64,000 bases of DNA from Symbiodinium natans (lineage: Eukaryota > Sar > Dinophyceae > Suessiales > Symbiodiniaceae), in the NCBI GenBank assembly GCA_905221605.1, contig CAJNDS010002279.1, positions 900,084 to 964,083 on the forward strand. Direction: 5' to 3'. Each line of letters starts with the position of its first letter. The stretch's first letter is position 1. The notes below the pieces were generated by a model. It saw only the letters and a list, made by a program, of their open reading frames with translations. It searched no databases and was not told the DNA's origin. The position numbers and the translations under genes are program-made. This document shows, piece after piece, positions 51,308-61,309 of the stretch.

Positions 51308-51324
51308 CTTTCGGGGGGTAACTC

Positions 51325-51440
51325 TTTAGGGTTTAGGGTTTAGGGTTTAGGGTTTAGGGTTTAGGGTTTAGGGTTTAGGGTTTAGGGTTTAGGGTTTAGG
51401 GTTTAGGGTTTAGGGTTTAGGGTTTAGGGTTTAGGGTTTA
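51325..51440. repeat. Interstitial TTTAGGG block
   Basis: Sixteen perfect heptamers, facing the CCCTAAA block 51,110-51,254 across a 70-bp gap that is the exon above. Confidence 0.97.
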
Positions 51441-51676
51441 CTTTCGGCTTAGGGTTTATGGTAACTCCCACAGGGTATAGGATTTGCAGGTTCTAAGGTT
51501 GAGAGTTTAGAGTTTAGGGCTTTCCGGGCTTTTAGGGGCTTAGGGTTTCTAGCGTTCAGGAGTCTACCGGTTTTGGGATAGTGCGTTGGGATGTACATCC
51601 ATAGCCTGCCAGTTTCCAGGATCGTCAGCGGTCGGGCCAAACCATGCGCCGGCGAAAAGGCACAGACAAGGCCGTC

Positions 51677-51788
51677 TCAAGCCCTTATCCAGCCCAGAAG
51701 CCAGCGATCGATTTTTTTCAGGTAGGCGTAGAGCGCGCAGAGCTTGTGCATGTTGTCTTTGGGAAGGCGCCCCCACCGGTGCAAATCT
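51677..51788 (-). CDS. Probable 3' terminal exon
   Basis: After acceptor GCACCCGAAG the frame reads DLHRWGRLPKDNMHKLCALY and then AYLKKIDRWLLGWIRA, followed by TGA at 51,677: basic, aromatic, strongly protein-like. A second frame runs through the same DNA. No family recognised. Confidence 0.65.
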
Positions 51789-52170
51789 CTTCGGGTGCAG
51801 GGTTTAGGATTTAGGGTCTAGGGCTTATGAGGAGCATATAAGGGTTTCGGAGACCAAGGCCTTTCGTTGCTGAAGACGGCTTAGGGTTTTAGGGTTTAGC
51901 GTTTAGGGTTTTGGGGTCTAGGGTTTAGGGCCTTGTGTTTCAGGGCTGAGGGCTTCTTTAGGGTTTAGGACTCCAGGGGTTTAGGGGGCCTCCACATGTT
52001 GGCAGCAAAGCTTTCGAGGGTTTCAGGGTTGAGAGTTTAGGGTTTAAGGTTGAGGGTTCGGGGTTGAGGGTTGAGGGATTAGGGTTTAGGGACTAGGGTT
52101 TAGGGTTTAGGGTTGAAGGAAACTCCAGTCCCTTCATGACTAAACCACTGAACCCGAATATTGAAGCCAC

Positions 52171-52233
52171 TGGACTGATATAGCCGGGCAAAGCCTGGAA
52201 CTGAACGCAGGGTTCGGACTTTGTTTCGCAAAA
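52171..52233 (-). CDS. Exon candidate, 21 codons
   Basis: Acceptor GGTTTCGAG and donor AGTCCA|GTGGCT. The frame reads FCETKSEPCVQFQALPGYIS. Confidence 0.6.
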
Positions 52234-52346
52234 CTCGAAACCCTAAACCCTAAAGCCTAAACCGCAAACCCGTTAGCTAGAGTGGGGGGGTGTAGGGTAG
52301 GGTAGTATAGGGTCCCACATCGCTTGGGAAGACTGCCCATCAACAC

Positions 52347-52751
52347 CTAGACCAACCAAAGCCGCATCGGGCGCAGGTCCTCAGACACAGTTTCATACCT
52401 GAGGGCCGGTAGTGGGATCGGTTTGGCGCTTAGCGCGTAAGGACTCCGGGCTGGGGGAGCCTTATCTTGCCATGCGTGAGACTCACTAGCTTTGAGTGCT
52501 ACAAAGGCCTTCCGGTATGTACCTAAAACCCTTGAGGGTCTAAATACCTTACATCTGCGGAGCTTTCGGAACACACAGAGTATAGAACCCCTAATCACTA
52601 CCGAAAACCCTACTCGACGCCATAAACCCATGCTGTCAACAGAATCGATGGTTGATTGATGTGTAGGTATATAGTGTATATCTGAAACCCAACCTGACAA
52701 CCCTGAAGCCTCATCTGAGCGCTCAGAAAGTTCGCCGCAAGCCCTCAACAC
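52347..52751 (-). CDS. Long open frame, doubtful as a single gene
   Basis: 134 codons, the longest minus frame outside repeats in this part. Pieces look coding (ACGELSERSDEASG; ALKASESHAWQDKAPPARS), others do not. It may join two exons and an open intron. A frame this long can arise by chance in a 64-kb window. Confidence 0.35.
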   Translation of the reverse strand: MLRACGELSERSDEASGLSGWVSDIHYIPTHQSTIDSVDSMGLWRRVGFSVVIRGSILCVFRKLRRCKVFRPSRVLGTYRKAFVALKASESHAWQDKAPPARSPYALSAKPIPLPALRYETVSEDLRPMRLWLV

Positions 52752-52824
52752 GAAACACGGAACTGAAGGAGTGTCAGTCAGAACCTAAATACGACCCCCT
52801 CTGCCACCTTATTCGAAATCCGCT

Positions 52825-53155
52825 TAGGGTTTAGGGTTTCGGGTTTAGGGATTAGGGATTAGTGTTTAGGGTTGAGGGTTTAGGGTTTAGGGTGTAGGGT
52901 TTAGGTTTTAGGGTTTAGGGTTAGAGTTTAGGGTTTAGGGTTTAGGGTTATAGGGTTTAGGGTTTTGGGTTTAGGGTTTAGGGTTTGGGGTCTAGGGTTA
53001 ATGGGGTTTAGGGTTTAGGGTTTTAGGGTTTGGGGTTTAGGGTTTTGGGTTTGGGGTTTCGGGTTTAGGGTTTAGGGTTTAGGGTTTAGGGTTTAGGGTT
53101 TAGGGTTTAGGGTTTAGGGTTTAGGGTTTAGGGTTTAGGGTTTAGGGTTTAGGGT
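52825..53155. repeat. TTTAGGG block, degenerate then perfect
   Basis: The left half has many variants; the right half (53,070-53,150) is perfect. It is followed by an AT-rich, TATA-rich stretch (53,156-53,282). Confidence 0.94.
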
Positions 53156-53159
53156 TTTA

Positions 53160-53860
53160 TAAACGTATACAAACACAATGGATACGTGTAATATATGCAT
53201 AGTTTTATTTATATTTATCTTTATATGTATATGAATGTGTATATATGTATACACGTGTATATATATATATATACACACACAGGGCTGTCCGATTGTGGCA
53301 CCCTGATCTTTAAGAACAGGGGCGCATATACATCCTGAGCCCTACAGTAGACCCATAACCCCCAAACCCCTAGCCCCGAAGCCCTAATCCCGTACACACC
53401 GAACCCTTAAACCCTCAAACCCCTTAAGCGCCTTAAACCCCTAAAGCCCGTTTGAACCGCGTTGAAGCCCCTTTTTCAACCCCCTTCAACCCCTTAAACC
53501 CCCTAAACCCCAAACTCCAAACTCCTAGCCCTAAACCCTAATTAGACACTAAACCCCGAAACTTCCGAAAACCCCTAAACCATACACCCTTACCACCCTT
53601 AAACCCCCCTAAAACCCCTCAAGAACAAACCCTCAAACCCTTTAAACGTGCTCTGTCTAAGTCTGTGTAGTCTCTTGTCAGTAGCATGTTACATCCCCAA
53701 ACCCCTCAACCCCCCTAAACCCCAGCCCTTAAACCCTCCAACATAGGGGCTAATCATTAGAATAGGGTTTTGGGGTTTTTTTTTATCGGGAAGATGACGC
53801 GTACTGATTCCGACCCCGGCAGCAAACCCTCCAAACCCCTCGCAAGCCCCTAAAGCCCTC
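53160..53860. other. AT-rich segment and degenerate C-rich repeat
   Basis: (TA)n/(CA)n-like sequence, then AAACCCCT-like degenerate units. No supported gene. Confidence 0.5.
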
Positions 53861-53864
53861 ACAC

Positions 53865-53935
53865 GCTTGGCCCAGGCACTGCTGCCGCGCGGTCTCGAGG
53901 GCGAACTTCAACTCCCGCTCCTGCTTTAGCGCCGC
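53865..53935 (-). CDS. Coiled-coil exon
   Basis: 71 bp with acceptor GCTCCCCCCAG and donor CCAAGC|GTGTGA. The frame reads AALKQERELKFALETARQQC. Confidence 0.8.
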
Positions 53936-54319
53936 CTGGGGGGAGCCGGAGCGTGGGTTGAAGGGTTTAGGGTTTAGGGCTTGAGGGTTTGAACGAAAAA
54001 ACCCTAAACCCTAAAGTTTAGGGTTCAGGGTTTAGGGTTGAGGGTTTAGGGTTTAGGGCTTGTGGCTCAAAACCCAAAAAACCAATAGGTTTAGGGTTTT
54101 TGGTTCAAAACCCAAATAGATCAATGGTTCAAACTTCAACTCTCGCCCAAGTAAGGTGAAGCCCGCGGGTTGCGAATCGGGGAGGCCCTAAGCCCTAAAC
54201 CCTAAACCCTAAACCCTACACCCTAAACCCTAAACCCTAAACCCAGTGTTAGGGTTTAAAATGAGTTGATCCAGGCTTTAGGCCCTAGGGCTTGAACCCT
54301 CAGCCCTGAACCCTGTTTG

Positions 54320-54500
54320 TGTGGTTTAGGGTTTAGGGTTTAGGGTTTAGGGTGTAGGGTTTAGGGTTTAGGGTTTAGGGTTTAGGGTTTAGGGTTTAGG
54401 GTTTAGGGTTTAGGGTTTAGGGTTAGGGTTTAGGGTTTAGGGTTTAGGGTTTAGGGTTTAGGGTTTAGGGTTTAGGGTTTAGGGTTTAGGGTTTAGGGAC
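54320..54500. repeat. Interstitial TTTAGGG block
   Basis: About 25 units with one TTAGGG slip and one TGTAGGG. Confidence 0.96.
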
Positions 54501-54545
54501 TCTACCAGACCCGACTAAGCCCCAGGAAAACTCCGCATCCCAACA

Positions 54546-54734
54546 TTGGCCTACTCAAAGAAGGAAACCCTGAAACAAGAAAAAGCCCCCAAAGCCCCTG
54601 GAACTGAAAAAATAAAGAACACAAAGCGCAAGCGCCTGAACTCGAACGTACAAGGCCCTCAACCCAAAGACTTGGAAGCCTTTGGGCAATCATTCCTAAA
54701 CCCAAACCCCACAACCCTCGGGCTTAGGGTTTAG
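54546..54734 (+). CDS. Lys-rich open frame, doubtful
   Basis: 62 codons starting MAYSKKETLKQEKAPKAPG, basic and Pro-rich; the last ten codons are repeat. No splice signals stand out. Confidence 0.3.
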   Translation: MAYSKKETLKQEKAPKAPGTEKIKNTKRKRLNSNVQGPQPKDLEAFGQSFLNPNPTTLGLRV

Positions 54735-54937
54735 GGTTTAGGGTTTAGGGTTTGGGGTTTAGGGTTTAGGGTTTAGGGTTTAGGGTTTAGGGTCTAGGGT
54801 CTAGGGTCTAGGGTTTAGGGTTTAGGGTTTAGGGTTTAGGGTTTAGGGTTTAGGGTTTAGGGTTTAGGGTTTAGGGTTTAGGGTTTAGGGTCCAGGGTTT
54901 AGGGTTTAAGGTTTAGGATTAACACCCTAGAAGCCAC

Positions 54938-54992
54938 TGCTAAGTGCAGGTTTGGTGGCTGTCAGCCGCTTGCCAAGAAGCCCCTCACGCTC
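54938..54992 (-). CDS. Helical exon
   Basis: 55 bp with acceptor CCCTGCAACAG and donor CTTAGCA|GTGGCT. The frame reads EREGLLGKRLTATKPALS. Confidence 0.7.
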
Positions 54993-55402
54993 CTGTTGCA
55001 GGGTTGAGGGCTTCAGGGTTTATAGGGTTTAGGGTTTAGGGTTTAGGGCTTAGGGCTTAGGGTTTAGGGTGCAGGGACTGAGGGTAGGGTCTATAGGGCG
55101 TAGGTTGTTGGTTTCAGGGCTTCGGCTTTCAGGCTTCCGGGTTTCGGGGCGCAGAGGAGTCCGTGTTCAGGGATCTAGAGCTTGAGAAGGGTCACAGGTC
55201 GGCTTCAGAAGCTTGAAAGCCATGGTCTAATTAGGTTGTAAGGCTTCGGGTTCGGGGTTCAGGGTGTAGGGTTCAGGGTTAAGGTTCTTTAAGGTTTAGG
55301 GCTCAGGGTCTAGGGTTCAGGGTTCAGGTGAACGCCGCATCGGGCACCCCTCCGTGGCAATTTCCGAGGGCGTTGTCCGCTCTCAACACAGCTCTCCACG
55401 AT

Positions 55403-55504
55403 TCAGTGCAGGCTCATTGAGGTCCAGCATTTGTAGGAAGCTTGCCTTTTGAAGCAAGCATTAGCTACATAGGACAGGCGACCTTCGGCGGCAAACAAAG
55501 CCCC
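55403..55504 (-). CDS. Probable 3' terminal exon
   Basis: After acceptor GCAGTGCTCAG, 33 codons run to TGA: GALFAAEGRLSYVANACF, then KRQASYKCWTSMSLH. Natural composition, no repeat sequence nearby. Function unknown. Confidence 0.6.
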   Translation of the reverse strand, partial: GALFAAEGRLSYVANACFKRQASYKCWTSMSLH

Positions 55505-55955
55505 CTGAGCACTGCAGAACGCCGAGGGCCGAAGGGCGTGCCGTCGCTACAGCACGCAGCGCTAGTCAGGAAGCACCCTAGGCTCTCCACCCTGATCTCT
55601 AAACCCTAAACTCTAAACCCCAAACCCTAAACCCTAAACCCTAAACCCTAAACCCTACACTCCAAACCCTAAGCAGTAAACCCTAAGCAAGAAACCCTAA
55701 AACCCCGTAGACCCCATTTGATACACCCTGTACAGCCGATAACCCCTGGAGACCCAATACATGATCAATCCCAGAACTACAGACCTTCAAAAACCCATCG
55801 ACCCCAGGGATTAGGGTGTAAGGGTTTAGGGTTTAGGGTTTTGGGTTTCGGGTTTGGGTTTGGGTTTGGGGTGTAAGGGTTGCGGGTTTAGGTCTTGGGT
55901 TTAGGGGTCTAGGGTTTAGGGTTTTCGGACCCTCAACCTTATGCGCTCAACAAAC

Positions 55956-56041
55956 CTCCGGCTGAAGACACCCCCGCAACAACACAACCCAAGGCTCCTC
56001 CGATTCTTGCAGCCGCTCTTGTACTTGCGAAAAGCCTGAGT
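55956..56041 (-). CDS. Coiled-coil exon
   Basis: Donor GCCGGAG|GTTTGT; acceptor CTGGGAG (56,042) or ACTCAG (56,036). The frame reads SGFSQVQERLQESEEPWVVL and then LRGCLQPE. Confidence 0.7.
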
Positions 56042-56059
56042 CTCCCAGCTAAAGGGTTT

Positions 56060-56510
56060 AGGGTTTAGGGGTTTAGGGGTTTGAGGTTTAGGGTTTAGGG
56101 TTTGGGGTTTTGGGTTTGGGGTTTGGGGCTTGGGGCTTGGGGCTTGGGGCTTGGGGGTTGGGGTTTGGGGTTTGGGGGTTGGGGTTTGGGGTTTGGGGTC
56201 TGGGGTCTGGGGTTTGGGGTTTAGGGTTTAGGGTTTAGGGTTTGGGCATTGGGGCTTGGGGTTTGGGGTTTGGGGTTTGGCGTTTGGCGTTTGGCGTTTG
56301 GGGTTTGGGGTTTGGGGTTTGGGGTTTGGGGTTAGGGGTTTGGGGTTTGAGGTTTGGGTTTGGGGTTTGGGGTTTGGGGTTTAGGGTTTAGGGTTTAGGG
56401 TTTAGGGTTTGGGGTTTGGGGTTTGGGGTTTGGGGTTTGGGGTTTGGGGTTTGGGGTTTGGGGTTTGGGGTTTGGGGTTTGGGGTTTGGGGTTTGGGGTT
56501 TGGGGTTTCG
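56060..56510. repeat. TTTGGGG / GCTTGGGG heptamer block
   Basis: About 60 units, mostly TTTGGGG, with sub-runs of CTTGGGG, TTTGGCG and TTTAGGG. The largest TTTGGGG block in the window. Confidence 0.95.
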
Positions 56511-56524
56511 GCCGCAACCGCCAC

Positions 56525-56568
56525 CTGAGGCAGATGCGGCCGAAACGCTCGGCTTGAAAGAGAGGCTG
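56525..56568 (-). CDS. Exon candidate, Ser/Ala-rich
   Basis: Acceptor AATCAAAG and donor GCCTCAG|GTGGCG. The frame reads SLSFKPSVSAASAS. A 12-bp perfect inverted repeat (GTTTCGGCCGCA / TGCGGCCGAAAC) spans the donor region (56,504-56,545). Confidence 0.5.
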
Positions 56569-56739
56569 CTTTGATTCTAAGGGGCTACCCTGAATTTCCT
56601 AAACCCAATTACCAAACCGTAAACCCTGAGCAATGAATTTATAATCCCTACAACCTAAAACCGAAACCCGAAACCCGAAACCCTAAACCCTAAACCCTAA
56701 ACCCTGAACCCTAACCATAAACCCCTGGATCCTCGACAC

Positions 56740-56791
56740 TCAACCCCGCTACGCCTTCCGGGGGCGTCAGCCTCCACCTGGCTATAGTTCT
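56740..56791 (-). CDS. Exon candidate
   Basis: Acceptor CCTAACTAG and donor GGTTGA|GTGTCG. Frames ENYSQVEADAPGRRSGV or RTIARWRLTPPEGVAGL; the second matches the phase of the exon at 56,945. Confidence 0.5.
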
Positions 56792-56944
56792 CTAGTTAGG
56801 GTCCTTTTGGAAACCCTAGACATGAAACCCCAAACCCCTAAACTCTGAACCCTAAACCGTGAACCCTAAACCCTGAACCCCTAAACCCCTAAACCCTGAA
56901 CCCCTAAACCCTTAACTCTTAACCCTAAACCCTAAACCCTAAAC

Positions 56945-57025
56945 CCTTTCAATGCCCCAGCGGCGCGTGTCCAAGGCGGAAAGCTGGCTCCGGAGCCCTG
57001 TGAGCTCACGTTGGAGGATGCCCTC
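56945..57025 (-). CDS. Coiled-coil exon, 27 codons
   Basis: 81 bp with acceptor CTTTCAGGTCTCAG and donor GAAAGG|GTTTAGGG. The frame reads GILQRELTGLRSQLSALDTR and then RWGIER, with heptad leucines. Both splice sites fall at the repeat transitions. Confidence 0.85.
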
Positions 57026-57054
57026 CTGAGACCTGAAAGGTAGAAAGTTAGGGT

Positions 57055-57285
57055 CCAGGGGTAAGGGTTTTGGGTTTAGGGTTTAGGGTTTAGGGTTTAG
57101 GGTTTAGGGTTTAGGGTTTAGGGTTTAGGGTTTAGGGTTTAGGGTTTAGGGTTTAGGGTTTAGGGTTTAGGGTTTAGGGTTTAGGGTTTAGGGTTTAGGG
57201 TTTAGGGTTTTTAGGGTTTAGGGTTTAGGGTTTAGGGTTTAGGGTTTAGGGTTTAGGGTTTAGGGTTAGGGTTTAGGGTTTAGGG
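57055..57285. repeat. Interstitial TTTAGGG block
   Basis: About 32 units with two one-base slips. Another of 15 units follows at 57,382-57,485. Confidence 0.96.
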
Positions 57286-57489
57286 AAACTTCAAAGGTTT
57301 GGGCAGGGGATGGGGAATGAAGCCTCTTGGTCTGCGATTGAGGGCTGAGGGTTGCAATCAAGGTCGCGCACAACAGGCTGGGGGTTTAGGGTTTAGGGTT
57401 TAGGGTTTAGGGTTTAGGGTTTAGGGTTTAGGGTTTAGGGTTTAGGGTTTAGGGTTTAGGGTTTAGGGTTTAGGGTTTAGGGTTTAAAT

Positions 57490-57551
57490 GGCGTGCTGGG
57501 CAGTGCTGTCCTTCGGTCGTTTCCGAAGGGTGATGCAGGTGGCTTCTAGCC
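57490..57551 (-). CDS. Exon candidate
   Basis: The frame reads RSHLHHPSETTEGQHCPAR. Acceptor GTACTTGAG or GGGCTAG; donor not resolved. TTTAGGG on both plus-strand sides. Confidence 0.45.
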
Positions 57552-57849
57552 CTCAAGTACTCGTTTAGGTTTTAGGGTTTAGGGTTTAGGGTGTAGGGTT
57601 TAGGGTTTAGGGCTTAGGATCCCCAATGTGCCCATTCTATTCAACTATTCCCTACACCCTAGACTCTACATAAAGGCCTCGAGGGCTTCAGCTCTAAACT
57701 CGGGTCCGAAACCTGAAGTGATCAGGAGATAGTGTTTCGGGTTGGTTTCGGGTTTAGGGTTTAGGGTTTAGGGCTTTAGTGTTCCTAACACCCCCCCCCC
57801 CCCCAAAAAAAAAAAAAAAAAAAACTGCTCCCCGCCCCTAATGATCGAC

Positions 57850-57896
57850 GTCTTCCAAGGGCATGGCCCCAACATGTCCCGGATGGCGTGGAGTGC
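57850..57896 (-). CDS. Exon candidate
   Basis: 47 bp with acceptor TTGCATGCCAG and donor GAAGAC|GTCGAT. The frame reads ALHAIRDMLGPCPWK. Confidence 0.6.
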
Positions 57897-58414
57897 CTGG
57901 CATGCAAGAGTTGCCCTAGACCCTAAACCACCCTAAACCCTAAACCCCAAACCCTATAGATCCTAAACCCTACACCCTAAACCCTGGAACCCTAAACCCT
58001 AAACCCTAAACCCGAAACTTTGGGGTTCAAGTTTCCACAGGGGGCTTTGGGTTCAGGATTTGGGGCTTACTGAGGGAAAGGGTTTGGAGTTGGGGGTAAG
58101 GGATATGGGCTATGGGTATATGGGTTTCGGGATGAGGATTTAGATTTAGGGTTTTGGGGTCTGCAGGTCAGACGTTTCGGGGTGCTGGCTTCAAGGTTTC
58201 GGGTTTGGGGGTTTAAGGCTTGGCAATCTTTGGGGTTTCGGGCTTAGAGTCCTAAACCATGAACCCTATTCAGGGATGAGGATCCAGAGCTCGGGGATTG
58301 GGGATTGGGGTTTAGAGTTTAGGGTTTAGGGTTTCGGGTTTAGGGTTTAGGGTTTAGGGTTTAGGGTTCAGGGTGTCAGGTCTTTCCGCGTCCGGGCGAC
58401 GGAAGCGGCGCCAC

Positions 58415-58453
58415 CCTCGTCAGAGGTGTCGCCGTCGGAGAGCGTGCGAGAAG
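58415..58453 (-). CDS. Exon candidate, acidic Ser/Asp
   Basis: Acceptor TCTCCTTGCAG and donor GACGAGG|GTGGCG. The frame reads SRTLSDGDTSDE and may continue (GGAASVARTRKDLT) if that donor is not used. Confidence 0.6.
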
Positions 58454-58689
58454 CTGCAAGGAGACCTTGGGTGGCTTCGGCTTAGGGCTTAGAGGGCTTA
58501 GAGGGCTCAGAGGGCTTAGAGGGCTTAGAGGGCTTAGAGGGCTTCGGGCTTCGGGCTTAGGGCTTAGGGTTTAGGGTTTAGGGTTCAGGGCTTAGGGTGT
58601 AGGGTGTAGGATCTAGGGTTTAGGGTTTAGGATCTAGGGTCTAGGGTTTAGGGTTTAGGGTTTAGGGTTTAGGGTTTAGGGCTTAGTAT

Positions 58690-59040
58690 GAACTTTACCA
58701 TGAGAAGGAAACCATTCGTTTACCAGATACACAGGTACGTAGATGCATATACAGGCCATTACCACAGGCACAAAATGTTAAACACTTCTTGCCTAAACCC
58801 TAAATGTTAAGCCCATGACGCCCAATCCCTGAACCCCAAACGACCTCAAGGACCCCAGAGGGTTCAGGGTTCAGGGTAAGGGTTGAGGTTTTAGGGTTTA
58901 GGGTTTAGGGTTGGGGTTTAGGGTTTCCCTAGATGATGAGGTCCTATACCAACCGCCTGTATACCCAGAAGAATGTGCCGAACATCCCGTAGCTAAGCCT
59001 CACAGACTTTAGCATATGGTGGGTAGGTAACAGGTCTCGC
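58690..59040. other. Unique segment with small repeat blocks
   Basis: The part 58,925-59,030 is open on both strands (plus LDDEVLYQPPVYPEECAEH; minus MLKSVRLSYGMFGTFFW), so it may hide an exon, but I cannot assign it. Confidence 0.35.
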
Positions 59041-59167
59041 TTTAAACCCTAAGTATACAAATCCTAGGCCCTAAACCCCAAACCCTAAACCTTAAACCCT
59101 AAACCCTACACCCTAAACCCTGAACCCTAAACCCTAAACGCCAAACCCTAAATGCTAAACCCTAAAC

Positions 59168-59229
59168 CCGGTTCCAGGGCTCTCTAGGATCACACCATCG
59201 GAGTCGAGTCGCGATCTCCCTTCCCGGTC
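59168..59229 (-). CDS. Exon candidate
   Basis: Acceptor GCCGCTCCAAG and donor ACCGG|GTTTAGGG. The frame reads DREGRSRLDSDGVILESPGT. A second open frame is Pro-rich. Confidence 0.6.
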
Positions 59230-59810
59230 CTTGGAGCGGCGCAGGCTCGGGACGTGCAGGGGTGGTCAGGGCTTAGGGGAGTTTGCGTTTAGGGTTTAGG
59301 GTTTAGGGTTTAGGGTTTAGGGTTTAGGGTTTAGGGTTTAGGGTTTAGGGTTTAGGGTTTAGGATCTAGGGCTTAGGGTCTAGGGGTTTGGGGTGTGGGG
59401 TCTAGGGGTTTTGGGGTTTAGGATTTCGGGTTTAGGGCCGGTTTACGATTCAGGGTTTAAAAGCACGAGGGTTTCGGGTTTAGGACTAACCTCATCCTAC
59501 AACTCACCGGAAAAAGAAGCCGAAGGAGGAGTAATTTGCTGGTCAAGGTTGAGGGATTCAGCGCATGGGGTTGCAGGCTTGCTCGAAACCCAAAAGACCG
59601 AAGCCTAAGGTTCTTTCTGAGCGGTTCGGAGCTTATTGAAGGTTCGGGAAATAGGGTGGCGTGCAGGGTTTGGTTTGAAGGTTTGAAGTGCCAATGTAGA
59701 GTTGGCGCTCCAACACAATAGGGCTACGTGCGAAGACGATTTCCGATGTTGTCTTCAAACGGAACGCCTCCTTTTATCCAAACATAGGGCGGTCTCTGAA
59801 GACAACTAGT

Positions 59811-59996
59811 TTGTCATCAGAACACGACCGCACCCCCCTCTTTGCCCGTCACAGGGCAAAAGAGCAACCGCCCCGGCTCAGGGAGCATCCCAAACCCCCC
59901 AAACCCCCAAACCCTCTAGCCCAGCTTTACACCGGCGCTGAACAGCGCCACCTTCAAAACGCCCTAAACATGCAAACCGACACTCTTAAATTCTAA
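59811..59996 (+). CDS. Small open frame, doubtful
   Basis: 61 codons (TPLFARHRAKEQPPRLREHP and then AQLYTGAEQRHLQNALNM), natural composition with stop. No splice or start context to judge it. Confidence 0.3.
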   Translation: MSSEHDRTPLFARHRAKEQPPRLREHPKPPKPPNPLAQLYTGAEQRHLQNALNMQTDTLKF

Positions 59997-60325
59997 GGAC
60001 CTAAACTCCTAGCCTCCTTGCGCTTGAAAAATCAGGGAAGGGCTGTTCATGGCTCAAAAAGGGCTTAAGGGGTTTAAGGGGTTTTAGGGTCTAGGGTTTG
60101 CGGGTTCATGAGGGGTCTCGGTCTCTCCTTCTTTTGCAGGCGTGCAGCACGCGCCTTCAAAGTTGGGCAAGCACAGGGTGATGAGCCAAGCACAGGGTGA
60201 TGAGGGCTGTTGGCGACATGAGGGCGATGACAAGCTGAGAGCCACAAGGGCACCTGGTCAATCCCCAACCAACGCACGGATGGGCTTGGAGGCACCGGGC
60301 GCGTGCCTGGCATCCAGAGCCGGAC

Positions 60326-60562
60326 ATGTTGCCCACAGGTCAGGGCTTCCAGAAGTGGGTCGATACTCTGCTAGGCCCCTGGAAGTCTGAGGTTACGGCC
60401 TACAGCCACCTATCTCCAGCGAGATTCCTCTTCTGTCGGCTCCTGAGGAACTGCTGGCGCTGTCCGTGTTCTCTGGTGCTCGGCGTTCTGCATCTCCAGA
60501 CAGGGACACGGGTGCCTCGACCCCGTTCTCTCCGTGGAGACAAACTGGGTCGAGGGGTTTAG
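60326..60562 (+). CDS. Coding-like region, strand uncertain
   Basis: Plus: acceptor TTGCCCACAG then GQGFQKWVDTLLGPWKSEV; another plus acceptor (CTTCTTTTGCAG) lies at 60,139. Minus: LEMQNAEHQRTRTAPAVPQE with donor GGAGATAG|GTGGCT. Both are plausible exons. Confidence 0.35.
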   Translation: MLPTGQGFQKWVDTLLGPWKSEVTAYSHLSPARFLFCRLLRNCWRCPCSLVLGVLHLQTGTRVPRPRSLRGDKLGRGV

Positions 60563-60793
60563 GGGTCTAAGTGGTCTAAGGGGTTTAGGGAGTTGGGGGC
60601 TTAAGTGGTCTATGGGATTTAGGGGTTTAAGTGGTTTGAGTGGTCTAAGAGGTTTTTTTAGGACTTCGGGGATTAGGGTCTACGCCTTCGCTCACTCAGC
60701 AGCAAACCCTAAACCCTAAACCCTAAACCCTAAGCCCTAAACCCTAAACCCTAAACCCTCAACCGGAACCGCGAGCTGCTGGATGTCGCCAAG

Positions 60794-60870
60794 TCACTCC
60801 TTTGCCTTCTTCAACATGAGCTTGGCCACGTCGTAACCTCGGAGCCCAAGTAGTACAAAGCCGGGCATCC
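60794..60870 (-). CDS. Probable 3' terminal exon
   Basis: Acceptor GGGAGTCACAG. The frame reads MPGFVLLGLRGYDVAKLMLK and then KAKE, followed by TGA. The frame is open again right after the TGA (LGDIQQLAVP) up to a GTTGAGGG donor-like site, so the TGA could be a mutation or error in an internal exon. Confidence 0.6.
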
Positions 60871-61309
60871 CTGTGACTCCCAAGCCCTACAAGATAGTAG
60901 GTTGACAACCCCCCTATCAATATGAAAATTTCCTAAAATTCGGGGTACCTCATTGGGGTCCTTATTCTAAGGGGGATCCTACTATTTGGGCGTTTGTTTT
61001 GAGGGTATTTTCGTAAACCCCCATATAGGGCCCGACCCAGAAAAGTTGTAGGCAAATGGAGAAGCTGGGTGAAGCTGTTTTGCCTCAACCTCCTGAGTTG
61101 TACCCTCATCCCCTAAACCCTACACCCTAAACCTCCTAAACCCTTAACTGATGGACCGGTGAAATGCAACTAAAACCCCCCAAAAACCGCCCAAACTCTT
61201 AAACCCAATCTCGCTACACCCCTGAAACCCAAGCTCCTGAACTTCTGAACAAAAGTTTAGGGTTTAGAGTTTAGGGCTTAGGGTTTTGGGTTTTGGGTTT
61301 AGGGTTTAC

